A stretch of DNA of 64,000 bases, from the NCBI RefSeq assembly GCF_900100275.1, contig NZ_FNET01000023.1:62001-126000 (forward strand), written 5' to 3'. A model generated the notes under the pieces. It did not search any database and was not told the DNA's origin. It saw nothing but the letters and a program-made list of their open reading frames with translations. Every line of letters starts with the position of its first letter. Within the stretch, counting starts at the first letter, position 1. Below, one piece after another: positions 34,832 to 43,481 of this stretch. A program made the position numbers and the translations under genes. The stretch is from Lentzea albidocapillata subsp. violacea (lineage in GTDB: Bacteria > Actinomycetota > Actinomycetes > Mycobacteriales > Pseudonocardiaceae).

Positions 34832-35949
34832 CCGATGGCCTGGGCCCAGGTCGCGGTCAGGACGGCCTTGGCCTTGTCGGCCTGGGCCTGCGTCTGGAAC
34901 ACCTGCTTGCCGTCGGTCTTGGGCAGCTTGTCCTTCGCGGCCTTGTCCGCCTTGTCGCCCATCTTGTCCAGGCGCACCGGGCGGGACATGCCCTTCAGGT
35001 AGAGGTTCTGGCCCTCGTCGGAGTAGAGGAACTCCTGCCACAGGCGGGCGGCCGCGGGGTGCGGCGCGTCCTTGCTGATGGCCTGGTTGTAGTAGCCGCC
35101 GATCTGGGCCTCGGCCGGGACGACGACCTTCCAGTCGAGCTTGCCCTTGAGCTTGTCGGTCTGGGCGGCGTTCGTGTAGTCCCAGTCGATGACGACGGGC
35201 GTCTGACCGGACTCGATCGTCGCGGGCGACGGGTCGACCGGCTGGAAGTTGCCGGCCTGCTTGAGCTGCTTGAAGAACTCGACACCGGGAGCGATGTCGT
35301 CGGCGCTGCCGCCGTTGCCCAGCGCCGCCATGACGACACCGGAGAACGCGGCACCGGCCTGCGTCGGGTCACCGTTGAGCGCGACCTTGCCCTTGTACTC
35401 GGGCTTGAGCAGGTCCTTCACGCTCGTCGGCGCCGGCACCTTCGCGGCGTCGTAGCCGATCGACATGAAGCCGCCGTAGTCGCCGTAGTACGCGCCGTCC
35501 GCGTCCTTGAGCTCCGCGGCGATGTCGTCCCACGTGCTGACCTTGTACGGGGCGAACATGTCCTTGTTGGCCAGCGCCACGTTCAGGCCGAGGTCGAACA
35601 CGTCGGGCGCGCGGTCGTTGCCCTTGAGCTGCTTGGCGGCGTTGATCTCTTCCTGGCTCGAGGCGTCCGGCTGCGCGGAGTCGACCTTGATGCCGTACTT
35701 GGCCTCGAAGGCCTTGATGATCTCGCCGTAGTTCGCCCAGTCCGGGGGCAGCGCGATGACGTTGAGCTTGCCCTCCTTCTTGGCGGCCTCGACCAGCTTG
35801 TCCATGCCACCGAGCTCACTCGCCGACTTCGCGGTTCCGGCGGCACCAGCCGGCGTCTCCTTGGCGGGCGGGGCGCCACAGGCGGCCACCGCCAGCACCA
35901 GCGCACCGATGCCGATCAACTTCGTCGTGACGTTCCCTCGCTTCAGCAC
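34828..35949 (-). CDS. ABC transporter solute-binding lipoprotein
   Basis: The 373-residue periplasmic-type binding protein has a lipoprotein signal (lipobox VAACG, Cys about 24) and a class D fold: LVEAAKKEGKLNVIALPPDWANYGEIIKAFEAKYGIKVD and later TPVVIDWDYTNAAQ. The Pot/Fbp-like composition suggests a polyamine or similar small cation, but the ligand residues cannot be assigned. The GTG at 35949 is the best candidate start; no Shine-Dalgarno is visible, and it could be leaderless. It begins the operon SBP-permease-permease-ATPase-LtrA. Confidence 0.85.
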   Translation of the reverse strand: MLKRGNVTTKLIGIGALVLAVAACGAPPAKETPAGAAGTAKSASELGGMDKLVEAAKKEGKLNVIALPPDWANYGEIIKAFEAKYGIKVDSAQPDASSQEEINAAKQLKGNDRAPDVFDLGLNVALANKDMFAPYKVSTWDDIAAELKDADGAYYGDYGGFMSIGYDAAKVPAPTSVKDLLKPEYKGKVALNGDPTQAGAAFSGVVMAALGNGGSADDIAPGVEFFKQLKQAGNFQPVDPSPATIESGQTPVVIDWDYTNAAQTDKLKGKLDWKVVVPAEAQIGGYYNQAISKDAPHPAAARLWQEFLYSDEGQNLYLKGMSRPVRLDKMGDKADKAAKDKLPKTDGKQVFQTQAQADKAKAVLTATWAQAIG

Positions 35950-36120
35950 CAGCGGAGGATTGGCTCGGGATGCTTTCGTTGTCAAGCCAGCCGCGCCGGT
36001 TGAGACCTTCTCGACTCCAACCGTGAATTCTCGGCGGCCTACGGGTTGCCGATGAATGCTTTCCGTGCCTCGTCCAGGTGTTGTGTGGTCGAAAACGCGG
36101 GTTGCTGTTCGTATAGGGGC

Positions 36121-36522
36121 ATGTTCACCGACGAGGAGATCGCCTACCTGCGCGAACAGCCCCTGGCCCGCCTCGCGACCGTCAACGAGGACGGCCAGCC
36201 CGACGTGGTGCCGCTGGCGTTCGAGTACGACGGCACGCACATCTGGGTCGGCGGCGCGGGTGACCAGGTCAGGAGCACCCGCAAGTTCCGCAACATCACC
36301 GCCGGCCGCCGCCGGGTCTCGCTCGTGGTCGACGACCTGGTCTCGTTCACCCCGTTCGTCGCGAGGGCCATCCGGATCTACGGCATCGCCGACGACCCGG
36401 CCGAACGCACCGGCGTCGTCGGCCCCGGCGTCTACAGCCGGATCACGCCGACCCGCGTCTGGGCGTGGAACATGGCGGGCGAACCGGTGGGCGAGACCTG
36501 GTACGAGCCCCGCCGGTCATGA
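36121..36522 (+). CDS. PPOX-class F420-dependent oxidoreductase
   Basis: A 133-residue split-barrel flavin/F420-binding protein: FTDEEIAYLREQPLARLATVNEDGQPDVVPLAFEYDG, then STRKFRNITAGRRRVSLVVDD and the C-terminal ITPTRVWAWNM. Members reduce small substrates with F420H2. The ATG at 36121 follows TATAGGGGC; a TATAGG at 36112-36117 could be a -10 box, so the mRNA may be nearly leaderless. It is divergent from the ABC transporter operon. Confidence 0.85.
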   Translation: MFTDEEIAYLREQPLARLATVNEDGQPDVVPLAFEYDGTHIWVGGAGDQVRSTRKFRNITAGRRRVSLVVDDLVSFTPFVARAIRIYGIADDPAERTGVVGPGVYSRITPTRVWAWNMAGEPVGETWYEPRRS

Positions 36523-36546
36523 GGCCCTGCGGTCATGAGGCCCTGC
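36515..36546. repeat. 16-bp exact tandem duplication carrying two stop codons
   Basis: GGTCATGAGGCCCTGC occurs twice back to back (36515-36530, 36531-36546). The first copy contains the stop of the F420 gene (36520-36522); the second contains the stop of the convergent gene (36533-36535). Confidence 0.9.
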
Positions 36547-37465
36547 GCGCCGAGCACACCGCCGCGCTGCCCCACCGGGCGCCGTAGAGCAGTCCGGGCA
36601 GCAGCCGCCGGAACCGCAGGTGGATCTCCCCCGCCCGGTCCACCGTCTGCTGCGACCCGGCCGGCTCGGCGTCGGACCGCTGCACCAGCACGCCGTCGAA
36701 TGCCCGCACGAGCCGCTTGCGGTCGTGTTCGAACCGCACGCGCAGGTCGAACACCTCGCACGGCCGTTCGGGCACGTGCAGCACGCACGGGTGCATGGCG
36801 TCGCGGTGCGACATCCGGTAGCGGATCGCGAAGTCGTGGGTCTCGCCGCGCACCAGCGGTTCGGCCGGGACCAGCGTGAAGCCGGGACGGCCGCCGTCGC
36901 CGCGCTCCCGCAGCGTGCCGCCGTAGAGCAGGTGCACGTCCACGTCGCGCCGGCGGACCGGGAAGACCGAGGTGAGGTCCAGCGAGTCGACGCCGTCCTG
37001 GTCGACGACGACCTGGTAGCGCTCCAGCACCTCCGGCTGCCCCTGGTCCAGCGCCACGGCGACGCTGAGCTCCGCGGTGTGCCAGCCGCCGCCCGTGCGC
37101 GGGGAGGTCGTGGCGGCGAGTTCGGCCAGCTGCTCCACGGCCTCGTCCACGCGGCGGCGCACGGTGCGGGAGTCGCGGTCGATCCGCGCGGCCACCCAGG
37201 TGACGCGTTCCTGGTAGAGCGGCTGCCGGACGTCGGCGATCAGGCCGAACGCCGCGCGCGCGGCGAGTTGCAGGTCCTCCGGGAGTTGCTCGACCAGCTC
37301 GGTCAGCCGGGTGACGAGTTTCTGCTTCGCGGCGACCGAGCCGTCCGCGCTGGTGATCCCGCAGGCGGTGGCCAGCGACGGGCCGATCTTGTCCGCGATC
37401 CGTCCGGCGTGCACGCCTCGTCCTTTACGGAGGGTCTTCAGCTCACGAACCAGGTTCTTCAACAT
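36533..37465 (-). CDS. unrecognised actinobacterial protein
   Basis: I do not recognise this 310-residue cytosolic protein. The N-terminal third is basic and helical (LVRELKTLRKGRGVHAGRIADKIGPSLATACGI), followed by RVTWVAARIDRDSRTVRRRVDEAVEQLAEL, which could be an HTH-like segment. The C-terminal half is rich in beta strands (YQVVVDQDGVDSLDLTSVFPVRRRDVDVHLLYGG). It has a strong ribosome-binding site (GGAGGAG). It lies downstream of the vWA gene at 88 nt on the same strand, so the two may act together. Confidence 0.65.
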   Translation of the reverse strand: MLKNLVRELKTLRKGRGVHAGRIADKIGPSLATACGITSADGSVAAKQKLVTRLTELVEQLPEDLQLAARAAFGLIADVRQPLYQERVTWVAARIDRDSRTVRRRVDEAVEQLAELAATTSPRTGGGWHTAELSVAVALDQGQPEVLERYQVVVDQDGVDSLDLTSVFPVRRRDVDVHLLYGGTLRERGDGGRPGFTLVPAEPLVRGETHDFAIRYRMSHRDAMHPCVLHVPERPCEVFDLRVRFEHDRKRLVRAFDGVLVQRSDAEPAGSQQTVDRAGEIHLRFRRLLPGLLYGARWGSAAVCSARRAS

Positions 37466-37553
37466 CTCCGCTCTCCTCCCCTTGCTCGCTCACGTGCGGC
37501 GGAGTCAGGTTGCGGCGGGCGTGTGGACGAGAAGTGGACACGCCGTGGATCGG

Positions 37554-38126
37554 TCAGACGTGCTCCGGCCGCAGGACGGTCCGTGCCACCGACGAGGCCA
37601 GCGCGATGCCCAGGCGCACACCGTCGCAGCCGAGGAAGACCCGCGAGCTGCCGATGCGGCCGAGCGCCCGCTGGTCGACCGCTCCGAGTCCGAACGCGAC
37701 CATCTCCGGGCACAGCGTGGTGGCGGTGAGCCTCGCGAGCGCCGCGGGCCACGCCGGATCGGTCGCCCTGCCGTCGGAGACGAAGAACAGCAGCGGTCTT
37801 CGCACCCGGATCCGCTGCGTCTTGAGGCGGTGCACGTCGCGTTCGATGATCGTGCGCACGAGGGTGAATGCGGAACCGAAGTCAGAACCCGACTCCTCGC
37901 GCGGCGTGATCTCCTCGGCCGGGTCGAGCGCGGGCAGCAACGGCCGCACGACCAGCGGGCTTTCCGCGAAGACGACCACGCAGAGCCGGATCTGGGCCGT
38001 GGCGTGCCGATCCGCGTGCACCACCCCGCGGAACTCGCGCATCCCGGCGTTGACCTCACCGATGTGGTCGCTCATCGAGAACGACACGTCGCACACGAGA
38101 TAGCACGGCAACACATCGAGAACCAT
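37554..38126 (-). CDS. vWA domain protein
   Basis: The 190-residue protein is one von Willebrand factor A domain with the metal-site motif DVSFS (D-x-S-x-S, residues 13-17), strands IRLCVVVFAESP and PLLFFVSDGRATDPAW. Such TerY-like vWA proteins bind partner proteins in a metal-dependent manner. GAGGGGG precedes the ATG. The adjacent unrecognised gene may encode its partner. It is divergent from an AfsR-like regulator. Confidence 0.85.
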   Translation of the reverse strand: MVLDVLPCYLVCDVSFSMSDHIGEVNAGMREFRGVVHADRHATAQIRLCVVVFAESPLVVRPLLPALDPAEEITPREESGSDFGSAFTLVRTIIERDVHRLKTQRIRVRRPLLFFVSDGRATDPAWPAALARLTATTLCPEMVAFGLGAVDQRALGRIGSSRVFLGCDGVRLGIALASSVARTVLRPEHV

Positions 38127-38275
38127 CCGACTTCCCCCTCAGCGCGATGCCTGGTGCGGACACCGTTACCGGATCGCGTTGATCAAACGTGGACAAAAAG
38201 CTGATTCGCTGACACGCCAACGGGCCTTTGCGCGACATTCCACCCAGATGGCAGCTCGTGCACCGGGAGGACCAC

Positions 38276-41161
38276 GTGGAATTTCGTATGCTGGGTCCGT
38301 TGGAATGTTGGCACGGCAGCACTTCCGTGCCCCTGGGAGACCAGCAACAACGCTTCATCCTCGTCGTTCTGCTCCTGCACGCGAACAAGCCCGTGTCACC
38401 CGAACGGCTCACCGAGATCGTGTGGCCCGAGCAGCCGGAACGCCGGACGCTGGTGCGCGGGTACATCAACAAGCTGCGCAAGACGTTCGAGCACACCGAC
38501 GCGGAAATCGACACGACACCGACCGGATACGTGCTGCGCGTCGACGAGGACCAGATCGACACCGTGCGGTTCGACCGGCTGCGAGCGTCCGCCGCGCAAG
38601 CCGTGCGGGACAACGACAAGCGCCTGGCCATCGATCTGCTGCGCGCGGCTGTGGCGTTGTGGCGGGGCAGGTTCCTGGAGGACATCGACATCGACAGGGT
38701 CGGCGGCCCCGAGGTGATCCCGCCCGACGAGAGCCACCTCGACGCGCTCGGTGACCTGGCCGAGTGGGAACTCCTCGTCGGCGACCACCGGTCGGCCCGC
38801 GACCGGATGCGCCGTGCCGTCCGCAGCGCGCCGGACAACCAGAAGTACGCCGAACTGCTGATGCGCGCGCTGATCGCGGGTGGCGACCGCGTCGGGGCGA
38901 TCCGCGCCTTCGCGGCCGCGGCCGACGCGCTGGGCGAGCTCGGGATCGAGCCGGGAACGGTGCTGCGCAACCTCGCGGAACGCGCCCGCCGGGGCGAACC
39001 CGTCAGCTCGCTGCCGTCGCGTCCCGGCGGGTTCACCGGCCGATCCGGCGAGCTGGACAAGATCGAGGCGGCCGCGGCGGGCTCGGACGAACGACGCGCG
39101 GTGTGGATCAGCGGCGCGCTCGGCGTCGGCAAGACCGGCCTGGCCGTCGAGGCGGCCCACCGGCTGCGTCCCCGGTTCCCGGACGGCCAGCTCCTGTTGC
39201 GGCTCAACGGGTTCACCCCGAACGTGGCACCGATGTCCGTGTCGGACGCGCTGAGCCAGCTGCTCACCGAACTGGGCGTGCCGGCCGAGCAGATCCCGGA
39301 CACGGTGGGCCGCAAGGCATCGCTCTACCAGACCCAGCTCTACGGCACGAAAACGCTGGTGGTGCTGGACAACGCGGCGTCACCCGAGCAGATCCGGCCG
39401 CTGCTGCCCGAAGCGCGCGACTGCTTCGCCATCGTCACGAGCCGCAGAATGGGCGAGCCGGACATCAGCGAACACGTGCGGCTGGCCCCGATGCCCGCGG
39501 ACGACGCCTCCGCGCTGTTCCGGAGGCTGACCGACCCGTTCCGGGTGCGCGGCAGGGCGGCGGACATCGCGGGCCTGGTGAAGCGCTGCGGGTACCTGCC
39601 GGTGTCGATCACGGTCGCGGCGGCGTTGCTGCGCAGGCACGACCGGTGGTCGCTCGACCACCTGCTCGGCCTGATGGACGAGGAGGGGCCGCTGCGGGAA
39701 GACGCCGCGGTGCTGGCGTCCTACCGGCAACTCGACGACCGGCAGCAGGAGCTCTTCCGGCTTTTCGGGCACCTCCCTGGACCGGACGTCGACCTCGTCG
39801 GCGCCGCGGCCCTCGCAGGCCTCGACATCGCTGTCACCCGCAAGCTGCTCGACGACCTGCATGAGGTCTGCCTGCTGGAGGAGGTCGCGCCGAACCGGTA
39901 CCAGATGCTCGACCCGATCAAGGAGTTCGCCGCCCTCGAACCTCCACCCGCGGGCGCCCTGGTGCGCCTGCTCGACTTCTACCTCGTGTCGCTGAGCAGC
40001 GCGGTGAGCGCGGCCTACCCGTTCGACCACACCGTCCAGCCGCCGGTGGACCGCATGAGCCCGCTCGGGCTGCGGTTCACCCGCGAGGACAAGGCGCTGG
40101 CGTGGATCACCTCCGAGCGCGACAACCTGATGGCCGCCATCAGGTGCTCGGGCCCGGACCACGCGTGGCGGCTGGCCGCCCTGATCTGGCGGCACTTCAA
40201 CACGGCGAACCGGTTCGAGGACTGGATCGAGGCCGTCGACTCCGTTCGCGCGGAGGACGACCACGGCCAGGCGCACGTGCTGCTGCGCCTCTCCACCGCT
40301 CACGACCGGCTCGGCAGGCACAGCGAGGCGTTCGAGTTCGCTGAACAGGCGCTGAAGAGGTGGTCCCGGCTCGGCGACGTGGCGGGCGAGGCGGCGACGC
40401 TGTGCGCGCTCGCCCTGTCCGCGATGCAACTCGGCGCCCACGACGAGGCGGTGCGGTGCTTCGAAGCCGCGCTGGCGAAGTACGAGCGGTGCGGGGACCT
40501 CCGGGGCCGCGCCCACGCGCTCAGCATGCTGGGCTACCTCAACGAACAGCACGGCAGGTACGACATCGCGTTGCGGCAGCACGACGACGCCGTGGGGATC
40601 CTGCGGGAGATCGGCCACCTGCAGGGACTGGCACACGCGTTGAACAACCGCGGCGCGAACCGGCAACACCTCGGGATGCTGGAGGAGGCCATTCCCGACC
40701 ACCTGGAGGCGCACGAGATCGCGGTCGAGCTCGGCGACGACTGCGTGGCCGCCTACGCGTTGACCAACATCGCCGACGCCCACCGGCTCGCCGGCCGGCT
40801 GGGCGAAGCACTGCACCATCACGAACTGGCCTCCGCCGCCGCGGCGGGACTGGCGGACGCCGACCTGCGCGCGAGGCTCTTCCACGACCGGGCCGCCACG
40901 GCGCGCGACGGCGGCGATCTGGCCGGCGCGTTGCGCCTCTACCAGGCGTTGCTGGACGTGGCCACCGGCACGGGCAACCGCACGCACCAGTCGCACGGCG
41001 AAATCGGTGTGGCGCGGACGATGCACGCGCTGGGCAGGCATTCCGGCGCGGTGGCGCACTGGAACGCGGCCGAGGCGGTGTTCGCCGAGCTCGACCAGCC
41101 CGAGGCGCAGGAGGTGCGGGCCGAGCGTGCGGCGATGACCTGTGCGTGCGGTCAGCGGTGA
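38276..41161 (+). CDS. AfsR-like regulator: winged helix, BTAD, NB-ARC, TPR
   Basis: A full-length 961-residue SARP-type regulator. The winged helix (EFRMLGPLECWHGSTSVPLGDQQQRFILVVLL) leads to the BTAD (about 95-240), NB-ARC with P-loop GALGVGKT (280-287), Walker B-like LVVLDNAAS (about 363) and VTSRR (about 400), then TPR repeats (about 650-940). It activates transcription, typically of secondary metabolism, after nucleotide or ligand signals. I choose GTG 38276 because GGGAGG lies 5 nt upstream. It overlaps the convergent XRE gene by 10 nt. Confidence 0.9.
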   Translation: MEFRMLGPLECWHGSTSVPLGDQQQRFILVVLLLHANKPVSPERLTEIVWPEQPERRTLVRGYINKLRKTFEHTDAEIDTTPTGYVLRVDEDQIDTVRFDRLRASAAQAVRDNDKRLAIDLLRAAVALWRGRFLEDIDIDRVGGPEVIPPDESHLDALGDLAEWELLVGDHRSARDRMRRAVRSAPDNQKYAELLMRALIAGGDRVGAIRAFAAAADALGELGIEPGTVLRNLAERARRGEPVSSLPSRPGGFTGRSGELDKIEAAAAGSDERRAVWISGALGVGKTGLAVEAAHRLRPRFPDGQLLLRLNGFTPNVAPMSVSDALSQLLTELGVPAEQIPDTVGRKASLYQTQLYGTKTLVVLDNAASPEQIRPLLPEARDCFAIVTSRRMGEPDISEHVRLAPMPADDASALFRRLTDPFRVRGRAADIAGLVKRCGYLPVSITVAAALLRRHDRWSLDHLLGLMDEEGPLREDAAVLASYRQLDDRQQELFRLFGHLPGPDVDLVGAAALAGLDIAVTRKLLDDLHEVCLLEEVAPNRYQMLDPIKEFAALEPPPAGALVRLLDFYLVSLSSAVSAAYPFDHTVQPPVDRMSPLGLRFTREDKALAWITSERDNLMAAIRCSGPDHAWRLAALIWRHFNTANRFEDWIEAVDSVRAEDDHGQAHVLLRLSTAHDRLGRHSEAFEFAEQALKRWSRLGDVAGEAATLCALALSAMQLGAHDEAVRCFEAALAKYERCGDLRGRAHALSMLGYLNEQHGRYDIALRQHDDAVGILREIGHLQGLAHALNNRGANRQHLGMLEEAIPDHLEAHEIAVELGDDCVAAYALTNIADAHRLAGRLGEALHHHELASAAAAGLADADLRARLFHDRAATARDGGDLAGALRLYQALLDVATGTGNRTHQSHGEIGVARTMHALGRHSGAVAHWNAAEAVFAELDQPEAQEVRAERAAMTCACGQR

Positions 41162-42336
41162 GACAGGAGCCGTTTCAGGTCGGGGTAGACCTCTCGCACC
41201 GCGGCGTGGTTGTGCCACCTGCCCAGGGTTCTGGCCAGTTGCCGCAGATCCGTCCGGACGGTCGCCGAGTCGACGTGCGCCGCGTCGTCGATCGTGGCGG
41301 CGAGCGTCCGGCAGCTCTGGTCGACGTCACCGGACAACGCCTGGGCGAGCGCCTTTCGTGTGCCGAAGCGGGCCCTGGTGCGGCGCGACGTGACGGGCAC
41401 GAGCGCGAGCTGCCGGTCCAGCACGACGGCGGCCTCGGCGTTGAGCCCGAGGTCGCTCAACGCCCATCCCCTGGCCAGTTCCAGCGGATCGGGCGCGCTG
41501 GGGCCGAGCGCCGGATAAGGGCTGTCCGGCTGCGCGGAGTCCATCAGCCGCACGGCACGGTCGAACGCGCTTTCGGTGGCGTAGCGGTCTCCGGCGAGTG
41601 CGTGCCCCTGTGCCTCGCGTCGTGCGGCCAGCGCGAGGACTCGTGAGCCCGCGTTGCCGATCCACTGCGCCTGCTGGGCGAGGTTGACCGTGCTCCGGGC
41701 GTCCTGCCGGTAGAACGCGATGCCCGCCTCCCGCACGAACGAGTAGCTCGCGATGTCCGGATCCCCGGCCGCGCGCGACAGTTCGGAGGCCTGCCTGGTC
41801 CACCACAGCGCCGCCTGCTCGTCACCGGCCTCCTGGCTCATCCAGCCCGTGTACTCGGAGAGACGTGCGGCGAGCCTCAGCAACCCGGTGCCGATCGACC
41901 CGGTGTTCTCCCGTGCCATCCCGTGCACCGTGTGCTGCAACGCTTTCAGCGGCTCGATGAGCACCATCGGGCTGGTGCGCAGCCCCAGTGCCCGCAGGTT
42001 CTCGAACGAGGTGCGCATCCCCGCGACCACCTGTGCGTCCGGGGCCGGCCGGAGCCCGCTGCCGGCGAGCGCGCCGACACCGAGCATCGTGCCCGCCACC
42101 AGCACCTGACGGCGGGCGAGCGCCGGGGTGCCGTGCAGCGCGGCCTCGATCAGCCGCCCACCCACGCCGAGCACACCGTCACACAGGCGGGCCACCGTCG
42201 GCGTCGGCGGTTTCAGGTCGTTCTCGATCTTGCTCAGATAGCCCTTGCTGTAATGAATCAACTTCGCCAGCTGTCCCATCGACAGCCCCGCGGCGATGCG
42301 GTGTTCACGCAGCAACTCACCAAAAGTTCCGGCCAC
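41152..42336 (-). CDS. XRE family regulator with TPR-like C-terminal region
   Basis: The 394-residue protein begins with an XRE HTH (GELLREHRIAAGLSMGQLAKLIHYSKGYLSKIENDLKPP, residues 4-43), followed by an Ala/Leu-rich helical region resembling TPR repeats. Such proteins are common streptomycete-type regulators whose signal is unknown. The start is GTG with GGGAGGAAATC upstream. It is downstream of a small secreted-peptide gene on the same strand but separated by a hairpin. Confidence 0.82.
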   Translation of the reverse strand: MAGTFGELLREHRIAAGLSMGQLAKLIHYSKGYLSKIENDLKPPTPTVARLCDGVLGVGGRLIEAALHGTPALARRQVLVAGTMLGVGALAGSGLRPAPDAQVVAGMRTSFENLRALGLRTSPMVLIEPLKALQHTVHGMARENTGSIGTGLLRLAARLSEYTGWMSQEAGDEQAALWWTRQASELSRAAGDPDIASYSFVREAGIAFYRQDARSTVNLAQQAQWIGNAGSRVLALAARREAQGHALAGDRYATESAFDRAVRLMDSAQPDSPYPALGPSAPDPLELARGWALSDLGLNAEAAVVLDRQLALVPVTSRRTRARFGTRKALAQALSGDVDQSCRTLAATIDDAAHVDSATVRTDLRQLARTLGRWHNHAAVREVYPDLKRLLSHR

Positions 42337-42393
42337 GATTTCCTCCCGCTCCGGCGTCAGCCGAGTACATCACCAGAATCTGCCCGGCGCAAT

Positions 42394-42425
42394 CGCCCTG
42401 GCCATGACAAAAAATGGCCAGGGCG
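42394..42425 (-). terminator. hairpin after the small secreted-peptide gene
   Basis: A perfect 12-bp stem (42394-42405 with 42414-42425, loop GACAAAAA) lies 15 nt downstream of the small gene's stop on the minus strand. Confidence 0.7.
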
Positions 42426-42439
42426 CATTTGCTGCTATG

Positions 42440-42622
42440 TCATCCGTGCCACGGGTTGCCGCCGCCGTCCTGGGTTTCCGTGGTGGTGGTCGTGGTGGTG
42501 GGAGGCGGCGGCGGGTTGTCGTCCGCGTTCGCCGTGCCGCCACCGGAAACGACGGCGGCGACGGCGAGCGCGGTCACCAGGGTGGCGGCACCGGCGACGA
42601 AAGTGGACACGATTTTGGACAT
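42440..42622 (-). CDS. small secreted Pro/Thr-rich peptide
   Basis: This 60-residue product has a signal peptide (VSTFVAGAATLVTALAVAAVV, cleavage near ANA-DD, residue 33) and a short mature tail of Pro and Thr runs ending in GGGNPWHG. A good ribosome-binding site (GGAGGA, 6-7 nt from the ATG) supports it as real. Function unknown; it is upstream of the XRE gene and divergent from the TIR-like gene. Confidence 0.7.
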   Translation of the reverse strand: MSKIVSTFVAGAATLVTALAVAAVVSGGGTANADDNPPPPPTTTTTTTETQDGGGNPWHG

Positions 42623-42840
42623 GACGAATCCTCCGAAGGAAATCGCAATTGATTTCGGGATTTCGCCCGCCGTTCTGCGGGCTACTTCGAGGATTCATCT
42701 TCGGAATTCGCGATAACAGGTGTTTCCCGTTGCCCACCGAGGTGGTCAACACGTCCACTCCTCATCCACTTCTGGTCAACACGCGACCTGGATGCTGCGC
42801 GCACCCGGCCGACGTGCGGCCATCACCCGAGGAGGTTGGA

Positions 42841-43440
42841 GTGACCGAATCCGCGACCTACGACATCGCCGTGTCGTTCGCCGAAGAGCAGCGCGCCGTG
42901 GTCGGCGAGGTGGTCGAGGCGTGCCGGCAACGCGGCCTGACCGTGCTGGAGGACAACGACCTGCCCGAGGCCCGCGTGCGCTTCTTCGTGCCGTTCGTGT
43001 CCAGTGTGGACGAACTGGCGGTGAACGGTGACGAGCACGTGCTGCCGGTGCTGACAGGTGACGCCCCCGCGCCGTCGTCGTTCCTGCGCACGGACGACGG
43101 ACTGGTGGACGCGCTCGTCAGCCGGGTGGAGGCGGCCGAGACCGCTGGCAGGGAACGGGTGTCCGTCGCCGAGATGGCGACCACGGCCGAGACCGAACAG
43201 CCCGCCACCACCAGCCCTCTGCGTTCCCTGGCCGAACAGTTCGCTGCCGGCGCCAAGCGCGATCTCACCGGCACCCTGCACCTCGGCGACACCACGATCG
43301 CCGTCCGCGTCGAACGTGCGGGCGACACCGTGTACGCGGTGGAGGTCCGCGACGACACCGTGAACTTCGTCGTCCTGGGCGGCACCACCGAGCTGCTCTC
43401 GACGCTGCACCAGCGGATCGAGGACATGCTGGCCTCGTGA
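42841..43440 (+). CDS. small TIR-like domain protein
   Basis: The 199-residue protein starts TYDIAVSFAEEQRAVVGEVVEACRQRGLTVLEDNDL, the usual opening of bacterial TIR domains (strand A plus helix A, about residues 5-40). The SxxxxWCxxE catalytic region is not visible, so NAD cleavage is doubtful. Residues 130-199 form a separate small alpha/beta part (SLAEQFAAGAKRDLTGTLHLGDTTIAVRVERAG). It converges on the conflict operon, sharing a terminator hairpin. GGAGGTT precedes the GTG. It may be a regulator or immunity-like partner. Confidence 0.6.
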   Translation: MTESATYDIAVSFAEEQRAVVGEVVEACRQRGLTVLEDNDLPEARVRFFVPFVSSVDELAVNGDEHVLPVLTGDAPAPSSFLRTDDGLVDALVSRVEAAETAGRERVSVAEMATTAETEQPATTSPLRSLAEQFAAGAKRDLTGTLHLGDTTIAVRVERAGDTVYAVEVRDDTVNFVVLGGTTELLSTLHQRIEDMLAS

Positions 43441-43445
43441 CGCGA

Positions 43446-43480
43446 AAAGGGCGGTGCCCCCGTGGGGGACACCGCCCTTT
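43446..43480. terminator. strong bidirectional terminator between convergent genes
   Basis: An 11-bp arm (AAAGGGCGGTG, 43446-43456) pairs with CACCGCCCTTT (43470-43480), with an inner CCCCC/GGGGG extension. It lies between the small TIR-like gene and the last gene of the conflict operon, with A and T runs at either end. Confidence 0.85.
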
Positions 43481-43481
43481 C

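Noticed and set aside
38396..39160. Minus-strand frame opposite the AfsR-like gene
   Set aside because: Antisense shadow; the plus strand has winged-helix, BTAD and NB-ARC motifs in order.
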